Assembly (NCBI RefSeq): GCF_013408335.1
Contig: NZ_JACBZR010000001.1
Coordinates: 4,503,501-4,567,500, forward strand
DNA length: 64,000 bases
Source: Nocardioides panzhihuensis
GTDB taxonomy: Bacteria > Actinomycetota > Actinomycetes > Propionibacteriales > Nocardioidaceae
Reading direction: 5' to 3'
How positions within the stretch are numbered: position 1 is the stretch's first letter; each line of letters starts with the position of its first letter. This document shows positions 1 to 7,033 of the stretch, piece by piece. The notes under the pieces were generated by a model. It was not told the origin of the DNA. It worked only from the letters and a program-made list of their open reading frames with translations, and did not search any database. Position numbers and translations under genes: made by a program.

Positions 1-1
1 G

Positions 2-1573
2 GAGATCCTCGGCACCCGATGGGCCCTCGCCGATCTGCGCGGCAACCTGTCCCGCGGTGAGAACTGGGGCGCGTGGCGGTTCGTTCCCCAGGAGCGGGTG
101 AACCTTCATGAGGGCAGCTGGATCTCCACCAACAACATGATCGACGCCCCCGACGCGTGGCACCCCCACGACATGCTGATCGCGCCGATCATCGGCGACG
201 ACGGCTCCATCCAGGGCTGTCTCTCGGTGGACATGCCGGTCAGCGGACGACGGCCGGACTTCACCCAGCGCCGGGTGCTCAACCGGTTTGCGAAGCGAGC
301 CCAGCGGGTCGTGCTCGGCTACCTCGAACGCGAACGACTCTACGAGCGCGCCGCGAACCTCGAGACCGCCAAGGAGTTCCTGCGCGACGCCAGCTCCAAG
401 CTCAGCCTCGCCGACGTGCTCGACGCCAGCCATGACGCGCTGGTCCGCGGCCTGGGGGCCGACGGGATCTGGATGGCGACCAAGGGTCCAGGTCACCAGA
501 TGGTCGTGCATGCGACCCCCGGCCTCGACTGGGAGCCGGAGCCGGACCTGGCTGCGCTCACCGCGAGGAACACGTCCCGATACTGGGCGGAGGGCACCTA
601 CTCGATCCTGTCCCGCCAGCAGATCAACGGTCCCTCGGACTGGTACGAGAAGGCCGCTGTCGTCGACAGGTTCTTCAGGACCCTGGGAGCGGACAGCGCC
701 CTGGTGGTGCCGGTCGGGGCCGACCACGAGTGGCTGGGCCACATCGTCCTGCTCCGCTCGCCCGGGCGACCCGTCTGGAGCGATGCCGAGGGCCGGCTGG
801 CGCTGGAGCTGGGCCGCGACTTCGGACGTATCGTGCTCACCGCCGACGCCTACACTCAGGAGCGCGACCTCGCCCGGCGGCTCGCCGAGGCCGACCGCGA
901 ACGCAACCTGCTGATCGAGGCCGTCGCTCGCGAGCTCAGGATCCCGGTGAACGCCCTCGGCACTTCGCTGAACGCGCTGTGCGCCGAGAAGGTGAACACC
1001 TTGCCCTGGATCGTCCAGGTGGAGACGCTCACCGTACGCAGCGCCCAGATCGAGGGCATCGTCAGCGACCTGCTGCTCCTCTCCCGAATACGTGACCCAG
1101 CCAACGCCCCCGGCGAGACCACGATCGAGATCTCCGAGATGCTCGACGACGTGCTCGACGAGCTCGATCCCGACAGCGCGCAGAAGGACATCGAGTGCGT
1201 GCTGACCACACCGACCGGACCTGCGTACGTCGTCGGTGACCCGCGGGAGCTGCGCGCGGCCTTCATGCATCTGGTGAAGAACGCGCTGACCTACAGCCAT
1301 CGGGGCTCGCGGGTGCAGGTGATGCTCTACAGCGCCGGCAACGAGGTCACGATCATCGTCGCCGATGCCGGTGTCGGCATCTCCGACGAGGAGCAGGCGA
1401 AGGTCTTCGAGCCGTTCTACCGAGGCACCAACTCTGCGCTGGGCGGTTCGCGCGGAGCTGGGCTCGGGCTGACGTTGGTCGAGCTGATCACCAGGCGTCA
1501 CCACGGGCTGGTCGAGCTCGACTCCCGGCCCGGTGAGGGCACCCGGGTGGCGCTGACGCTGCCTGGCGTCTAG
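2..1573 (+). CDS. GAF-domain sensor histidine kinase homologue, 5'-truncated by the window edge, phospho-acceptor His replaced by Arg
   Basis: The frame is open to the left edge, so the start lies outside; a GTG at 98 is internal. The visible 523 residues hold the end of one GAF-like domain, a second GAF-like domain (about residues 120-280), a dimerisation helix region and a C-terminal HATPase_c domain. The ATPase boxes look intact: HLVKNAL (N box), DAGVGIS (G1), FEPFYRG (F) and GAGLGLTLVELI (G2). The H box reads VARELRIPVNAL where the family normally has VSHELRTPLN; the histidine position is Arg (codon 929-931, CGC). No membrane segment is visible, so this part acts in the cytoplasm. ATP binding is probably kept, but autophosphorylation at the usual site should not be possible. 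No response regulator follows. Confidence 0.85.
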   Translation, partial: EILGTRWALADLRGNLSRGENWGAWRFVPQERVNLHEGSWISTNNMIDAPDAWHPHDMLIAPIIGDDGSIQGCLSVDMPVSGRRPDFTQRRVLNRFAKRAQRVVLGYLERERLYERAANLETAKEFLRDASSKLSLADVLDASHDALVRGLGADGIWMATKGPGHQMVVHATPGLDWEPEPDLAALTARNTSRYWAEGTYSILSRQQINGPSDWYEKAAVVDRFFRTLGADSALVVPVGADHEWLGHIVLLRSPGRPVWSDAEGRLALELGRDFGRIVLTADAYTQERDLARRLAEADRERNLLIEAVARELRIPVNALGTSLNALCAEKVNTLPWIVQVETLTVRSAQIEGIVSDLLLLSRIRDPANAPGETTIEISEMLDDVLDELDPDSAQKDIECVLTTPTGPAYVVGDPRELRAAFMHLVKNALTYSHRGSRVQVMLYSAGNEVTIIVADAGVGISDEEQAKVFEPFYRGTNSALGGSRGAGLGLTLVELITRRHHGLVELDSRPGEGTRVALTLPGV

Positions 1574-1736
1574 TGGCGCGTCCCGGAAGTTCCTAGGCGC
1601 TTCGCGCCGCCATGGCACGCGCCTCGCGGCGTTGGCGCCGCTCGGAAGACGCCCGGTATGACTTCGCGACGCCGCCTTGCGATGCACGCACCCTGACGAC
1701 GCCAAGCATCCAGGAACTTCCAGGACACACCACTAG
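1570..1736. repeat. MITE-like element with about 30-bp imperfect terminal inverted repeats
   Basis: The two ends are imperfect inverted copies: CTAGTGGCGCGTCCCGGAAG... on the left and the reverse complement of ...TTCCAGGACACACCACTAG on the right, both sharing the core GGAAGTTCCT. The element is about 167 bp, has no convincing gene and sits between the converging kinase and peptidase genes. Size, terminal inverted repeats and TA-containing flanks fit a non-autonomous transposon remnant. No transposase in the window has matching ends. Confidence 0.55.
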
Positions 1737-1750
1737 CAGCGCGTACGGAT

Positions 1751-1836
1751 GTTCACCGAGTCACCTCGGTGAGCACACGCTGCCTTCGCGGAACTCCGCG
1801 AAGGCAGCGTCACTCCACCGAGGTGACTCGGTGAAC
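1751..1836. terminator. Two-lobed perfect palindrome, probable bidirectional terminator
   Basis: An outer 21-bp arm (1751-1771) is exactly complementary to 1816-1836, and inside it a 16-bp arm beginning ACGCTGCCTTCG is complementary to its partner. The structure ends 3 bp before the stop codon of the minus-strand peptidase at 1839. There is no T-run, so it may act as a strong hairpin block or be a repeat element rather than a classical intrinsic terminator. Confidence 0.6.
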
Positions 1837-1838
1837 GA

Positions 1839-3200
1839 TCAGCTTCCCAGCTTCTGGAGCAGCAGCGCCTCGGCGACGACGACGCGTCGGAACTCGGCGA
1901 GGTGGAGACCCTCGTTGGCGCCGTGGGCACGGGTGTCGGGGTCCTCGACGCCCGTCACCAGCACGCTGGCGTGCGGGAACGCCTCGAGGAACTCCGCGAT
2001 GAACGGGATCGAGCCGCCCACGCCCATGTCGATCGGAGCGGTGCCGTCCCAAGCCTCGGTGAAGGCGGAACGAGCCGCGTCGTAGGCCGGCCCGGTCGCG
2101 TCCAGGGCGATCGGCTCACCGGTGTCGACGACCTTGGTGGTCAGCTCGGCGCCCCACGGGATGTGCTTCTCGAGGTGCTTCTGCAGGGCAGCGACGGCGT
2201 TCTCGCCGGAGTCGCCGGGCGCGATCCGGATGGTGACCTTGGCGCGGGCGCTGGGGGCCAGCGTGTTCGAGGCGCCGTCGACCTTGGGCGCGTCCAGACC
2301 GGTGATGGTGATCGCCGGCTGCGTCCACATCCGCTCGACGGCGCTGCCCTTGCCGACCCACTGCAGGCCGGCGATGGCGCCGGACTCGGCACGGAGCCGC
2401 TCCTCGGGGTAGTCGACGTCCGCCGCCTTGCCGGAGACGAGCCCCTCGACCGCCGGCGCGCCGTCCTCGTCCCAGAGGGTGTTGAGGAGGCGGACGAGCG
2501 CCATGATCGCGTCGGGGGCCAGACCGCCCCACATGCCGGAGTGGACCGCGTGGCCCAGGGTGCGGAGCTCGACGTCGACCCGGATGAGGCCGCGCAGCGA
2601 CGTGGTCAGCGCCGGGACGCCGATGTCCCAGTTGCCGGAGTCGGCGATGACGATGACGTCGGCCCTCAGCTTGTCCTGGTACTTCCCGAGCAGCTCGGGC
2701 AGGGTCGCGGAGGCGACCTCCTCCTCACCCTCGATGAAGAGACGAACGGTGACCGGCAGGTCACCGTTCTCGTCGAGGCTGGCCAGAGCCCGGACCGCAC
2801 CGATGTGAGCGGCGATGCCGGCCTTGTCGTCGGCCGCACCGCGGCCGTAGAGGCGGTCACCGACCTCGGTGGGCTCGTAGGGCGGGGTGTTCCAGTCGGC
2901 GTGGTCGTTCTCCGGCTGGACGTCGTGGTGGGCGTAGAGCAGCACCGTCGGGGCTCCTTCGGGGCCCTTCTTCTCACCGACGACGGCCGGCGGAGCACCG
3001 TCGAAGGCGCGCACGATCTCCACCTTGAACCCCTCGGCAGCGAAGAGGTCGCGGGTCTTCTCCGCGCTCTTCTCGACCTCGCTCAGGCGCGCCGGGTCCG
3101 CGCTCACGGACTCGATCCGCACCAGATCCTCGAGGTCCTTGCGGATGCCGGGGAACAGGTCGTCTACCCGGGCCTTGATGTCTTCGGTGGAGTGGGTCAT
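1839..3200 (-). CDS. M20-family dipeptidase/metallopeptidase
   Basis: A 453-residue cytosolic zinc peptidase of the M20/M25/M40 family that would hydrolyse dipeptides or N-acylated amino acids. The co-catalytic metal motifs are visible in order: AHHDVQP (about residue 91), GRGAADDKAG (Asp about 124), IEGEEEV (general base Glu about 159 and the next Glu), ADSGNWD (Asp about 187) and a late His in ANEGLHL. The lid/dimerisation domain lies between roughly 200 and 330. Length is normal and the ATG at 3200 gives the expected N-terminus. It converges with the sensor kinase, with the palindrome at 1751-1836 between them. Substrate cannot be told from sequence. Confidence 0.93.
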   Translation of the reverse strand: MTHSTEDIKARVDDLFPGIRKDLEDLVRIESVSADPARLSEVEKSAEKTRDLFAAEGFKVEIVRAFDGAPPAVVGEKKGPEGAPTVLLYAHHDVQPENDHADWNTPPYEPTEVGDRLYGRGAADDKAGIAAHIGAVRALASLDENGDLPVTVRLFIEGEEEVASATLPELLGKYQDKLRADVIVIADSGNWDIGVPALTTSLRGLIRVDVELRTLGHAVHSGMWGGLAPDAIMALVRLLNTLWDEDGAPAVEGLVSGKAADVDYPEERLRAESGAIAGLQWVGKGSAVERMWTQPAITITGLDAPKVDGASNTLAPSARAKVTIRIAPGDSGENAVAALQKHLEKHIPWGAELTTKVVDTGEPIALDATGPAYDAARSAFTEAWDGTAPIDMGVGGSIPFIAEFLEAFPHASVLVTGVEDPDTRAHGANEGLHLAEFRRVVVAEALLLQKLGS

Positions 3201-3232
3201 GAGGCGAGGTTATCTGGGAGGGGACCGGCGGC

Positions 3233-3293
3233 GTAGTCCGGTAGCGAACTGCCTATTACCAACGGGTATATGGGCAGTTCGCTACCGGACTAC
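3233..3293. repeat. 61-bp palindromic repeat, copy A
   Basis: Perfect 21-bp arms starting GTAGTCCGGTAGCGAACTGC enclose a 19-bp loop containing ACGGGTATATG. It lies 15 bp beyond the stop of the minus-strand gene 3309-4361. Copy B at 4440-4506 matches it at 58 of 61 positions, with the loop in the same orientation, so the two copies form direct repeats around one gene. Confidence 0.9.
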
Positions 3294-3308
3294 CCCGACG
3301 CACACCCA

Positions 3309-4361
3309 TTACATCACCCGATTCCTCAGAAACCGGTCTCGTTCTACGGCGCTCAGGGCTCGCCGCTGTTCGACGGTGTGGGTGGGGGTCCACCATCTAG
3401 GTGGGTTGATCGTCCAGCGGCGATCGGCCACCGGGGTGCGGCGCGCCCGGGAGCGTGCCTCAACGGTTCGGCGGAGGAAGCCGCTCGGGTCAAGGAGATC
3501 GCGGGAGACCATGGTGACGTACTCGAGGCCCGCTGCACGGAACAGGCCTTCGCGTTGGATGTCGATGGCACGTCGCTTGCCTTCCAGGTGCAGCTTGCCG
3601 TCGTACTCCCCGACGAGGCCGGCCTCGAGATCGAGCACATCCGGAGTTCCGATATGGCGACCTTCGAGATCGAAGACCGGCCGATTGCACACCAGAGCGG
3701 TGAGCCCGAGATCGATCCGCCAGAGGAGCCGCAGGTCGACCTCTGTCGGCGACCAGACGTTCTCGTCCGCCAGCTCGATCGCCTCGCGAGCCAACCCGAC
3801 ACCGGTCCAGCCGTTCAGGGTCGCTACGTATGCCGCAGCCTCGACCGTACTGACCTGATCGCTTGCCAGCGCCAGATCGAGCCACCGCACCGCCTCGCGT
3901 ACGTCCGCGGCGTACCGCATCTCGAAGGCGATCGACCTGGCGGGGTTCGTGATCGGAAGTCCGTCGACCCAGCAGCGTTCTCGAGGCGGCATCCGCTCGG
4001 CCGAGATGGCCAGGCCTGACCGGGCGAGGATCTTGTGACCGTACGTCGCCAACGTCACCGGTCGGCCCTCCCCCATCCCCGCGAACCACTTCGCACCGAC
4101 CCACGCATATGCCGCCCACCCGGTGACCGCGCCGAGATTTGGCAACAGGACGGCAGCTTCCAGCACTCTCTGCTGCGCATCGCCCGGGTCAGCACTCGCC
4201 GGGACATACAGCCCGCGCCAGACCCGCCTCCAGTTGCGGCCACGACTTTGCCGGGTCGTCGGCCCTGTCCTCCCAGCGGGATCAAGGCCCACAGGCATCA
4301 CCACATGAGGCCGTTCATCCGACCATCTCCGCGGCTCGAAGTGCCGCGCACGCTTCATCAT
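3309..4361 (-). CDS. AbiEi-antitoxin-like / DUF559 (Vsr-fold) domain protein
   Basis: A 350-residue protein. The N-terminal third (GRNWRRVWRGLYVPAS, then the helical AVTGWAAYAW region) resembles the winged-helix and C-terminal parts of AbiEi-type antitoxin proteins. The C-terminal part (about residues 205-295) has the DUF559/very-short-patch-repair-like layout: SPTEVDLRLLW, GTPDVLDLEAGLVGEYDG and DIQREGLFRAAGLEYVTM, whose Asp/Glu residues fit a PD-(D/E)XK core. This family is abundant in actinobacteria but poorly understood. No AbiEii-like toxin partner is next to it. The first ATG lacks a strong ribosome site; the ATG at 4298 is a possible alternative. The gene is enclosed by the two palindrome copies at 3233-3293 and 4440-4506. 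Confidence 0.7.
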   Translation of the reverse strand: MMKRARHFEPRRWSDERPHVVMPVGLDPAGRTGPTTRQSRGRNWRRVWRGLYVPASADPGDAQQRVLEAAVLLPNLGAVTGWAAYAWVGAKWFAGMGEGRPVTLATYGHKILARSGLAISAERMPPRERCWVDGLPITNPARSIAFEMRYAADVREAVRWLDLALASDQVSTVEAAAYVATLNGWTGVGLAREAIELADENVWSPTEVDLRLLWRIDLGLTALVCNRPVFDLEGRHIGTPDVLDLEAGLVGEYDGKLHLEGKRRAIDIQREGLFRAAGLEYVTMVSRDLLDPSGFLRRTVEARSRARRTPVADRRWTINPPRWWTPTHTVEQRRALSAVERDRFLRNRVM

Positions 4362-4400
4362 GGCCCAAGCATGTGCGACACGCCTGTCGATGACACCCGC

Positions 4401-4422
4401 TTACCCACAAGCCTGTGGATAA
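4401..4422. promoter_or_regulatory. Inverted pair of DnaA-box-like 9-mers
   Basis: TTACCCACA (4401-4409) and TGTGGATAA (4414-4422) are inverted and 4 bp apart. The second is the exact reverse complement of the canonical DnaA box TTATCCACA and the first has one mismatch. They lie 40 bp upstream of the gene ending at 4361, inside the palindrome-bracketed unit. A chance occurrence is possible. Confidence 0.45.
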
Positions 4423-4439
4423 CCCATCGCATAGAAGGC

Positions 4440-4506
4440 GGGGTAGTCCGGTAGCGACCTGCCTATTACTGACGGGTATATGGGCAGTTCGCTACCGGAC
4501 TACCCC
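4440..4506. repeat. Palindromic repeat, copy B
   Basis: Arms of 24 bp starting GGGGTAGTCCGGTAGCG (one mismatch) pair with 4483-4506. The core is the same as copy A at 3233-3293. The right arm supplies the TAG stop codon (4500-4502) of the minus-strand gene 4500-4865, so this repeat is fused to that gene's 3' end. Confidence 0.9.
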
Positions 4507-4865
4507 GCCAACAGCGGCAGGTACGCCGACAGGTCGGTGCGTTCTCCTGAGGCGCGGACGCGGGCCTGGTCGACGGCCTCGGGCCAGGTCAGCGCGCCGG
4601 TAACTAGGGCGATCCAGGTGTCCGCGTCGGTCTCGATCACCGCCGGCGGGGTGCCCCGGGTGTGCCTGACGCCTTCGATGCACTGCACCGCGGCGTACGG
4701 CGGGACCCGGACCTCGACGCTCCTGCCCGGGGCGCGCTGCTCGAGCACGGCGAGAAAGTGCTTGGTGAGGAGTCGCAGATCGGCCTTGGAAGGCTCCTCG
4801 GTGCGTACGCGATCCAGAGCGTCGGCCACGTCAGCGGCGGCGGCGGGCTTGAGTCGAGCTGGCAC
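4500..4865 (-). CDS. Sterol-carrier-like (SCP-type) small protein
   Basis: A 121-residue protein resembling the actinobacterial 'sterol carrier family protein' that commonly lies near purF/purM. Seen features are an N-terminal helical part (MPARLKPAAAADVADALDRV), basic RSVEVRVPPYAAVQCIEG and a C-terminal DADTWIALVTGALTWPEA segment typical of SCP-fold proteins. It is probably cytosolic and binds a hydrophobic ligand; the true ligand is unknown. The final codons and stop lie inside palindrome copy B. It is divergent from the membrane gene at 4928 with 62 bp between the starts. Confidence 0.7.
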   Translation of the reverse strand: MPARLKPAAAADVADALDRVRTEEPSKADLRLLTKHFLAVLEQRAPGRSVEVRVPPYAAVQCIEGVRHTRGTPPAVIETDADTWIALVTGALTWPEAVDQARVRASGERTDLSAYLPLLAG

Positions 4866-4927
4866 GTCGCCACCTTATCTGCGGCAGTTGCCCACCGCGC
4901 GGGCGCGCGACCACTACGCTCCGTGAC

Positions 4928-5656
4928 GTGGGACTGGAGAGGCTCGAGTCGGCGATGGTGCTGACGACCGTGGAGACCCTGCACGGACGAATCGCAGCAC
5001 GCTTCCCCGACCGTGGCCTGGTGAAGGTCGCCGAGGAGCTGGGCGGTCTGATCAGGGATTCCGCCGGCGCTGGAGAGCGACTCCGGCGGCGGTTGCTCTG
5101 GACGCGCGCGGTCTCCCGCCTGCTGATCCTGCTCGTTCTGGCGCTCGCGCTCGGCGCGATCGTCTGGGCGCTCGCGACGGCGCTCGGCGACAAGACGCTC
5201 ACCGGCGTCCAGTGGCTGCCCCTGATCGAGAGCACCGTCAACGACCTCATCTTCGCCGCGGTCGCGATCTTCTTCCTCTATACGATCCCAGAGCGGCTGC
5301 TCCGGTCGCGGGCGCTGAAGCTCCTGCACCGGCTGCGTTCACTGGCCCACATCATCGACATGCACCAGCTCACCAAGGACCCCGAGAGGCTGCGCACCGG
5401 ATTCACACCGACGTCGGCCAGCGTCCGGTTCACCCTCGATGCCGACGAGCTGACCCACTACCTGGACTACTGCTCCGAGCTGCTCAGCCTCGTCGGCAAG
5501 ACCGCAGCACTGTGCGCCGAGGACTCTCAGGACAACGTCGTGCTCAACACGGTCAGCACGGTCGAGGGCCTCACCGTCGACCTCTCCAGCAAGATCTGGC
5601 AGAAGATCCAGGTCGTCGGGGAGCTGCGCGAGGACCAGCCCTCCGCTTCCGCGTAG
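4928..5656 (+). CDS. Hypothetical membrane protein with two transmembrane helices
   Basis: A 242-residue protein of no recognised family, starting with GTG at 4928. After about 60 soluble residues there are two hydrophobic helices (LLILLVLALALGAIVWAL and LIFAAVAIFFLYTI) followed by a roughly 110-residue cytoplasmic part rich in acidic and leucine residues. The helices are linked by a short loop, which suggests a hairpin anchor. It ends 8 bp before the serine hydrolase start and may be co-transcribed with it. Confidence 0.75.
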   Translation: MGLERLESAMVLTTVETLHGRIAARFPDRGLVKVAEELGGLIRDSAGAGERLRRRLLWTRAVSRLLILLVLALALGAIVWALATALGDKTLTGVQWLPLIESTVNDLIFAAVAIFFLYTIPERLLRSRALKLLHRLRSLAHIIDMHQLTKDPERLRTGFTPTSASVRFTLDADELTHYLDYCSELLSLVGKTAALCAEDSQDNVVLNTVSTVEGLTVDLSSKIWQKIQVVGELREDQPSASA

Positions 5657-5664
5657 GTCACCGC

Positions 5665-6429
5665 ATGGTCTCCCGCATCGAATGGTCGATCCTCGCCGTC
5701 GACACCGGCTCCGGTGAGGTGATCGTCGAGTCCTCCCCGGACCTGCTGCTGCCGACGGCCAGCGTCGGGAAGCTCTTCCTGCTCCACCACCTCGCCGAGC
5801 TGCTCGACGACGACCCGTCGCTGGGACGGCTGATGCTGCGCAAGGACGGTGTCGCTCCCGTGGCCGACAGCGGGCTGTGGCAACACCTCGACGCCTCCGC
5901 GCTGAGCCTGGCCGACTGTGCCCGCCTGGTCGGTGCGGTCTCGGACAACCTGGCCACCAACGTGCTCCTCCACCACGTCGGTCTCGACCCGGTCCAGGCC
6001 GTCGCGAGACGGTTGGCCCCGGGCCGGTCGATGCTGAACGACTCGGTCCGGGACGTGCGGATGCCGGATGACCCGCCGGTGCTCTCCGTCGGCTGTGCCG
6101 CCGACTGGGCGGCCTACTTCCGTACGCCGCACCCGACCGTCCTGTCCTGGCTGGCGCCGTCCGCGGACCTGTCGATGGTCTCCTCCGCCTTCGGCCTGGA
6201 CCCGCTGGCTCACTCCCAGCCCTCCCCCACCGATCCGGCCGGCCAGCCCCAGGTGTGGAGCAAGACCGGCACCGACGACGGCGTCCGCGCCGAGGTCGGG
6301 CTGCTGGACGTCGGTGGCCGGCAGGCGGCGTACGCGGTCATCTGTCGCTTCGACGGCGAGGTCGTCCCGGTGCTGACCCGGATGCGGGCGCACGGCACGC
6401 TCATCCTCGACGCACTGCGTGACGGCTGA
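5665..6429 (+). CDS. Serine hydrolase of the class A beta-lactamase/PBP fold, no signal peptide
   Basis: A 254-residue protein with the ordered active-site motifs of the fold: SVGK (nucleophile Ser, about residue 30), SDN in VGAVSDNLATN (about 95) and KTG in VWSKTGTDDG (about 200). Two features argue against a resistance enzyme. There is no signal peptide (it starts MVSRIEWSILAVD), and the omega-loop region (SMLNDSVRDVRMPDD) lacks an obvious deacylating Glu. It is more likely a cytosolic serine hydrolase or a penicillin-binding-like protein of unknown substrate. The start was placed at the ATG 8 bp after the previous stop. The next gene may overlap its end or begin 43 bp downstream. Confidence 0.8.
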   Translation: MVSRIEWSILAVDTGSGEVIVESSPDLLLPTASVGKLFLLHHLAELLDDDPSLGRLMLRKDGVAPVADSGLWQHLDASALSLADCARLVGAVSDNLATNVLLHHVGLDPVQAVARRLAPGRSMLNDSVRDVRMPDDPPVLSVGCAADWAAYFRTPHPTVLSWLAPSADLSMVSSAFGLDPLAHSQPSPTDPAGQPQVWSKTGTDDGVRAEVGLLDVGGRQAAYAVICRFDGEVVPVLTRMRAHGTLILDALRDG

Positions 6430-6472
6430 GAGCGTACGATCCAACTCCCGGTCCGGCAGGGTAGGAGACCAG

Positions 6473-7033
6473 TTGTTCAGCATCGACCTCGGGAACGGCG
6501 CGGAGATCGTCCTGCGTGACCGATCGACCGACTTCGCCGTCCACAAGCTCATCAACGCGAACCTCGACCACCTACGCGAGTGGGAGCCGTGGGCGCACGG
6601 CCAGCAGACCATGCTCAGCGTCGCCGGGTTCGGCACCTACCTGCTCGACCAGTGGGTCAAGGGCGAGGCGATCCCGTGCGTCATCCGCCAGGACGGCCAG
6701 GTCGCCGGCGCCACCACCGCGCGGATCAACCTCTACGAGAAGTCGGCCACGATCGGCTACTGGCTGGGCGAGGCATACGAGGGCCGCGGCCTGATCACCC
6801 GGGCCGTCACGGCGCTGCTGGACATGCTCTTCGACGAGTACGAGATCGCCCGGGCGATCATCGACACCTCGGTCATGAACAAGCGCAGCCGGGCGGTCGC
6901 CGAGCGCCTCGGGTTCACCCACGAGGGCACCATGCGCGGTGCCCAGGCCTACCCGGGTGGTCGCCGCGACCTGGTGGTCTACGGGCTGCTGCGCGAGGAG
7001 TGGCTGGCCCGCTCAGGACGTGACGGCGCCTGA
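6473..7033 (+). CDS. GNAT N-acetyltransferase, RimJ/RimL type
   Basis: A 186-residue acetyl-CoA-dependent acetyltransferase resembling enzymes that acetylate ribosomal protein N-termini or small amines. It shows the GNAT fold order: IGYWLGEAYEGRGLITRAV contains the acetyl-CoA-binding loop (EAYEGRG), followed by ARAIIDTSVMNKRSRAVAERLGF and the C-terminal beta strands. A TTG at 6473 is preceded by GTAGGAG and gives the usual MFSIDLGNGAEIVLR start; a GTG at 6419 would add 18 residues and overlap the previous gene. Its 3' end overlaps the converging WYL regulator gene by 21 bp. Confidence 0.87.
   Translation: MFSIDLGNGAEIVLRDRSTDFAVHKLINANLDHLREWEPWAHGQQTMLSVAGFGTYLLDQWVKGEAIPCVIRQDGQVAGATTARINLYEKSATIGYWLGEAYEGRGLITRAVTALLDMLFDEYEIARAIIDTSVMNKRSRAVAERLGFTHEGTMRGAQAYPGGRRDLVVYGLLREEWLARSGRDGA

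Noticed and set aside
1902..3236. 444-residue open frame antisense to the M20 peptidase
   Set aside because: Shadow of the peptidase; Val/Asp/Gly-rich, no motif.
3309..4361. Complete AbiE-type toxin-antitoxin system
   Set aside because: No AbiEii nucleotidyltransferase-like toxin gene lies next to the AbiEi-like gene.
5665..6429. Acquired beta-lactamase resistance gene
   Set aside because: No signal peptide and no clear omega-loop Glu; the neighbourhood is chromosomal and without mobile elements.
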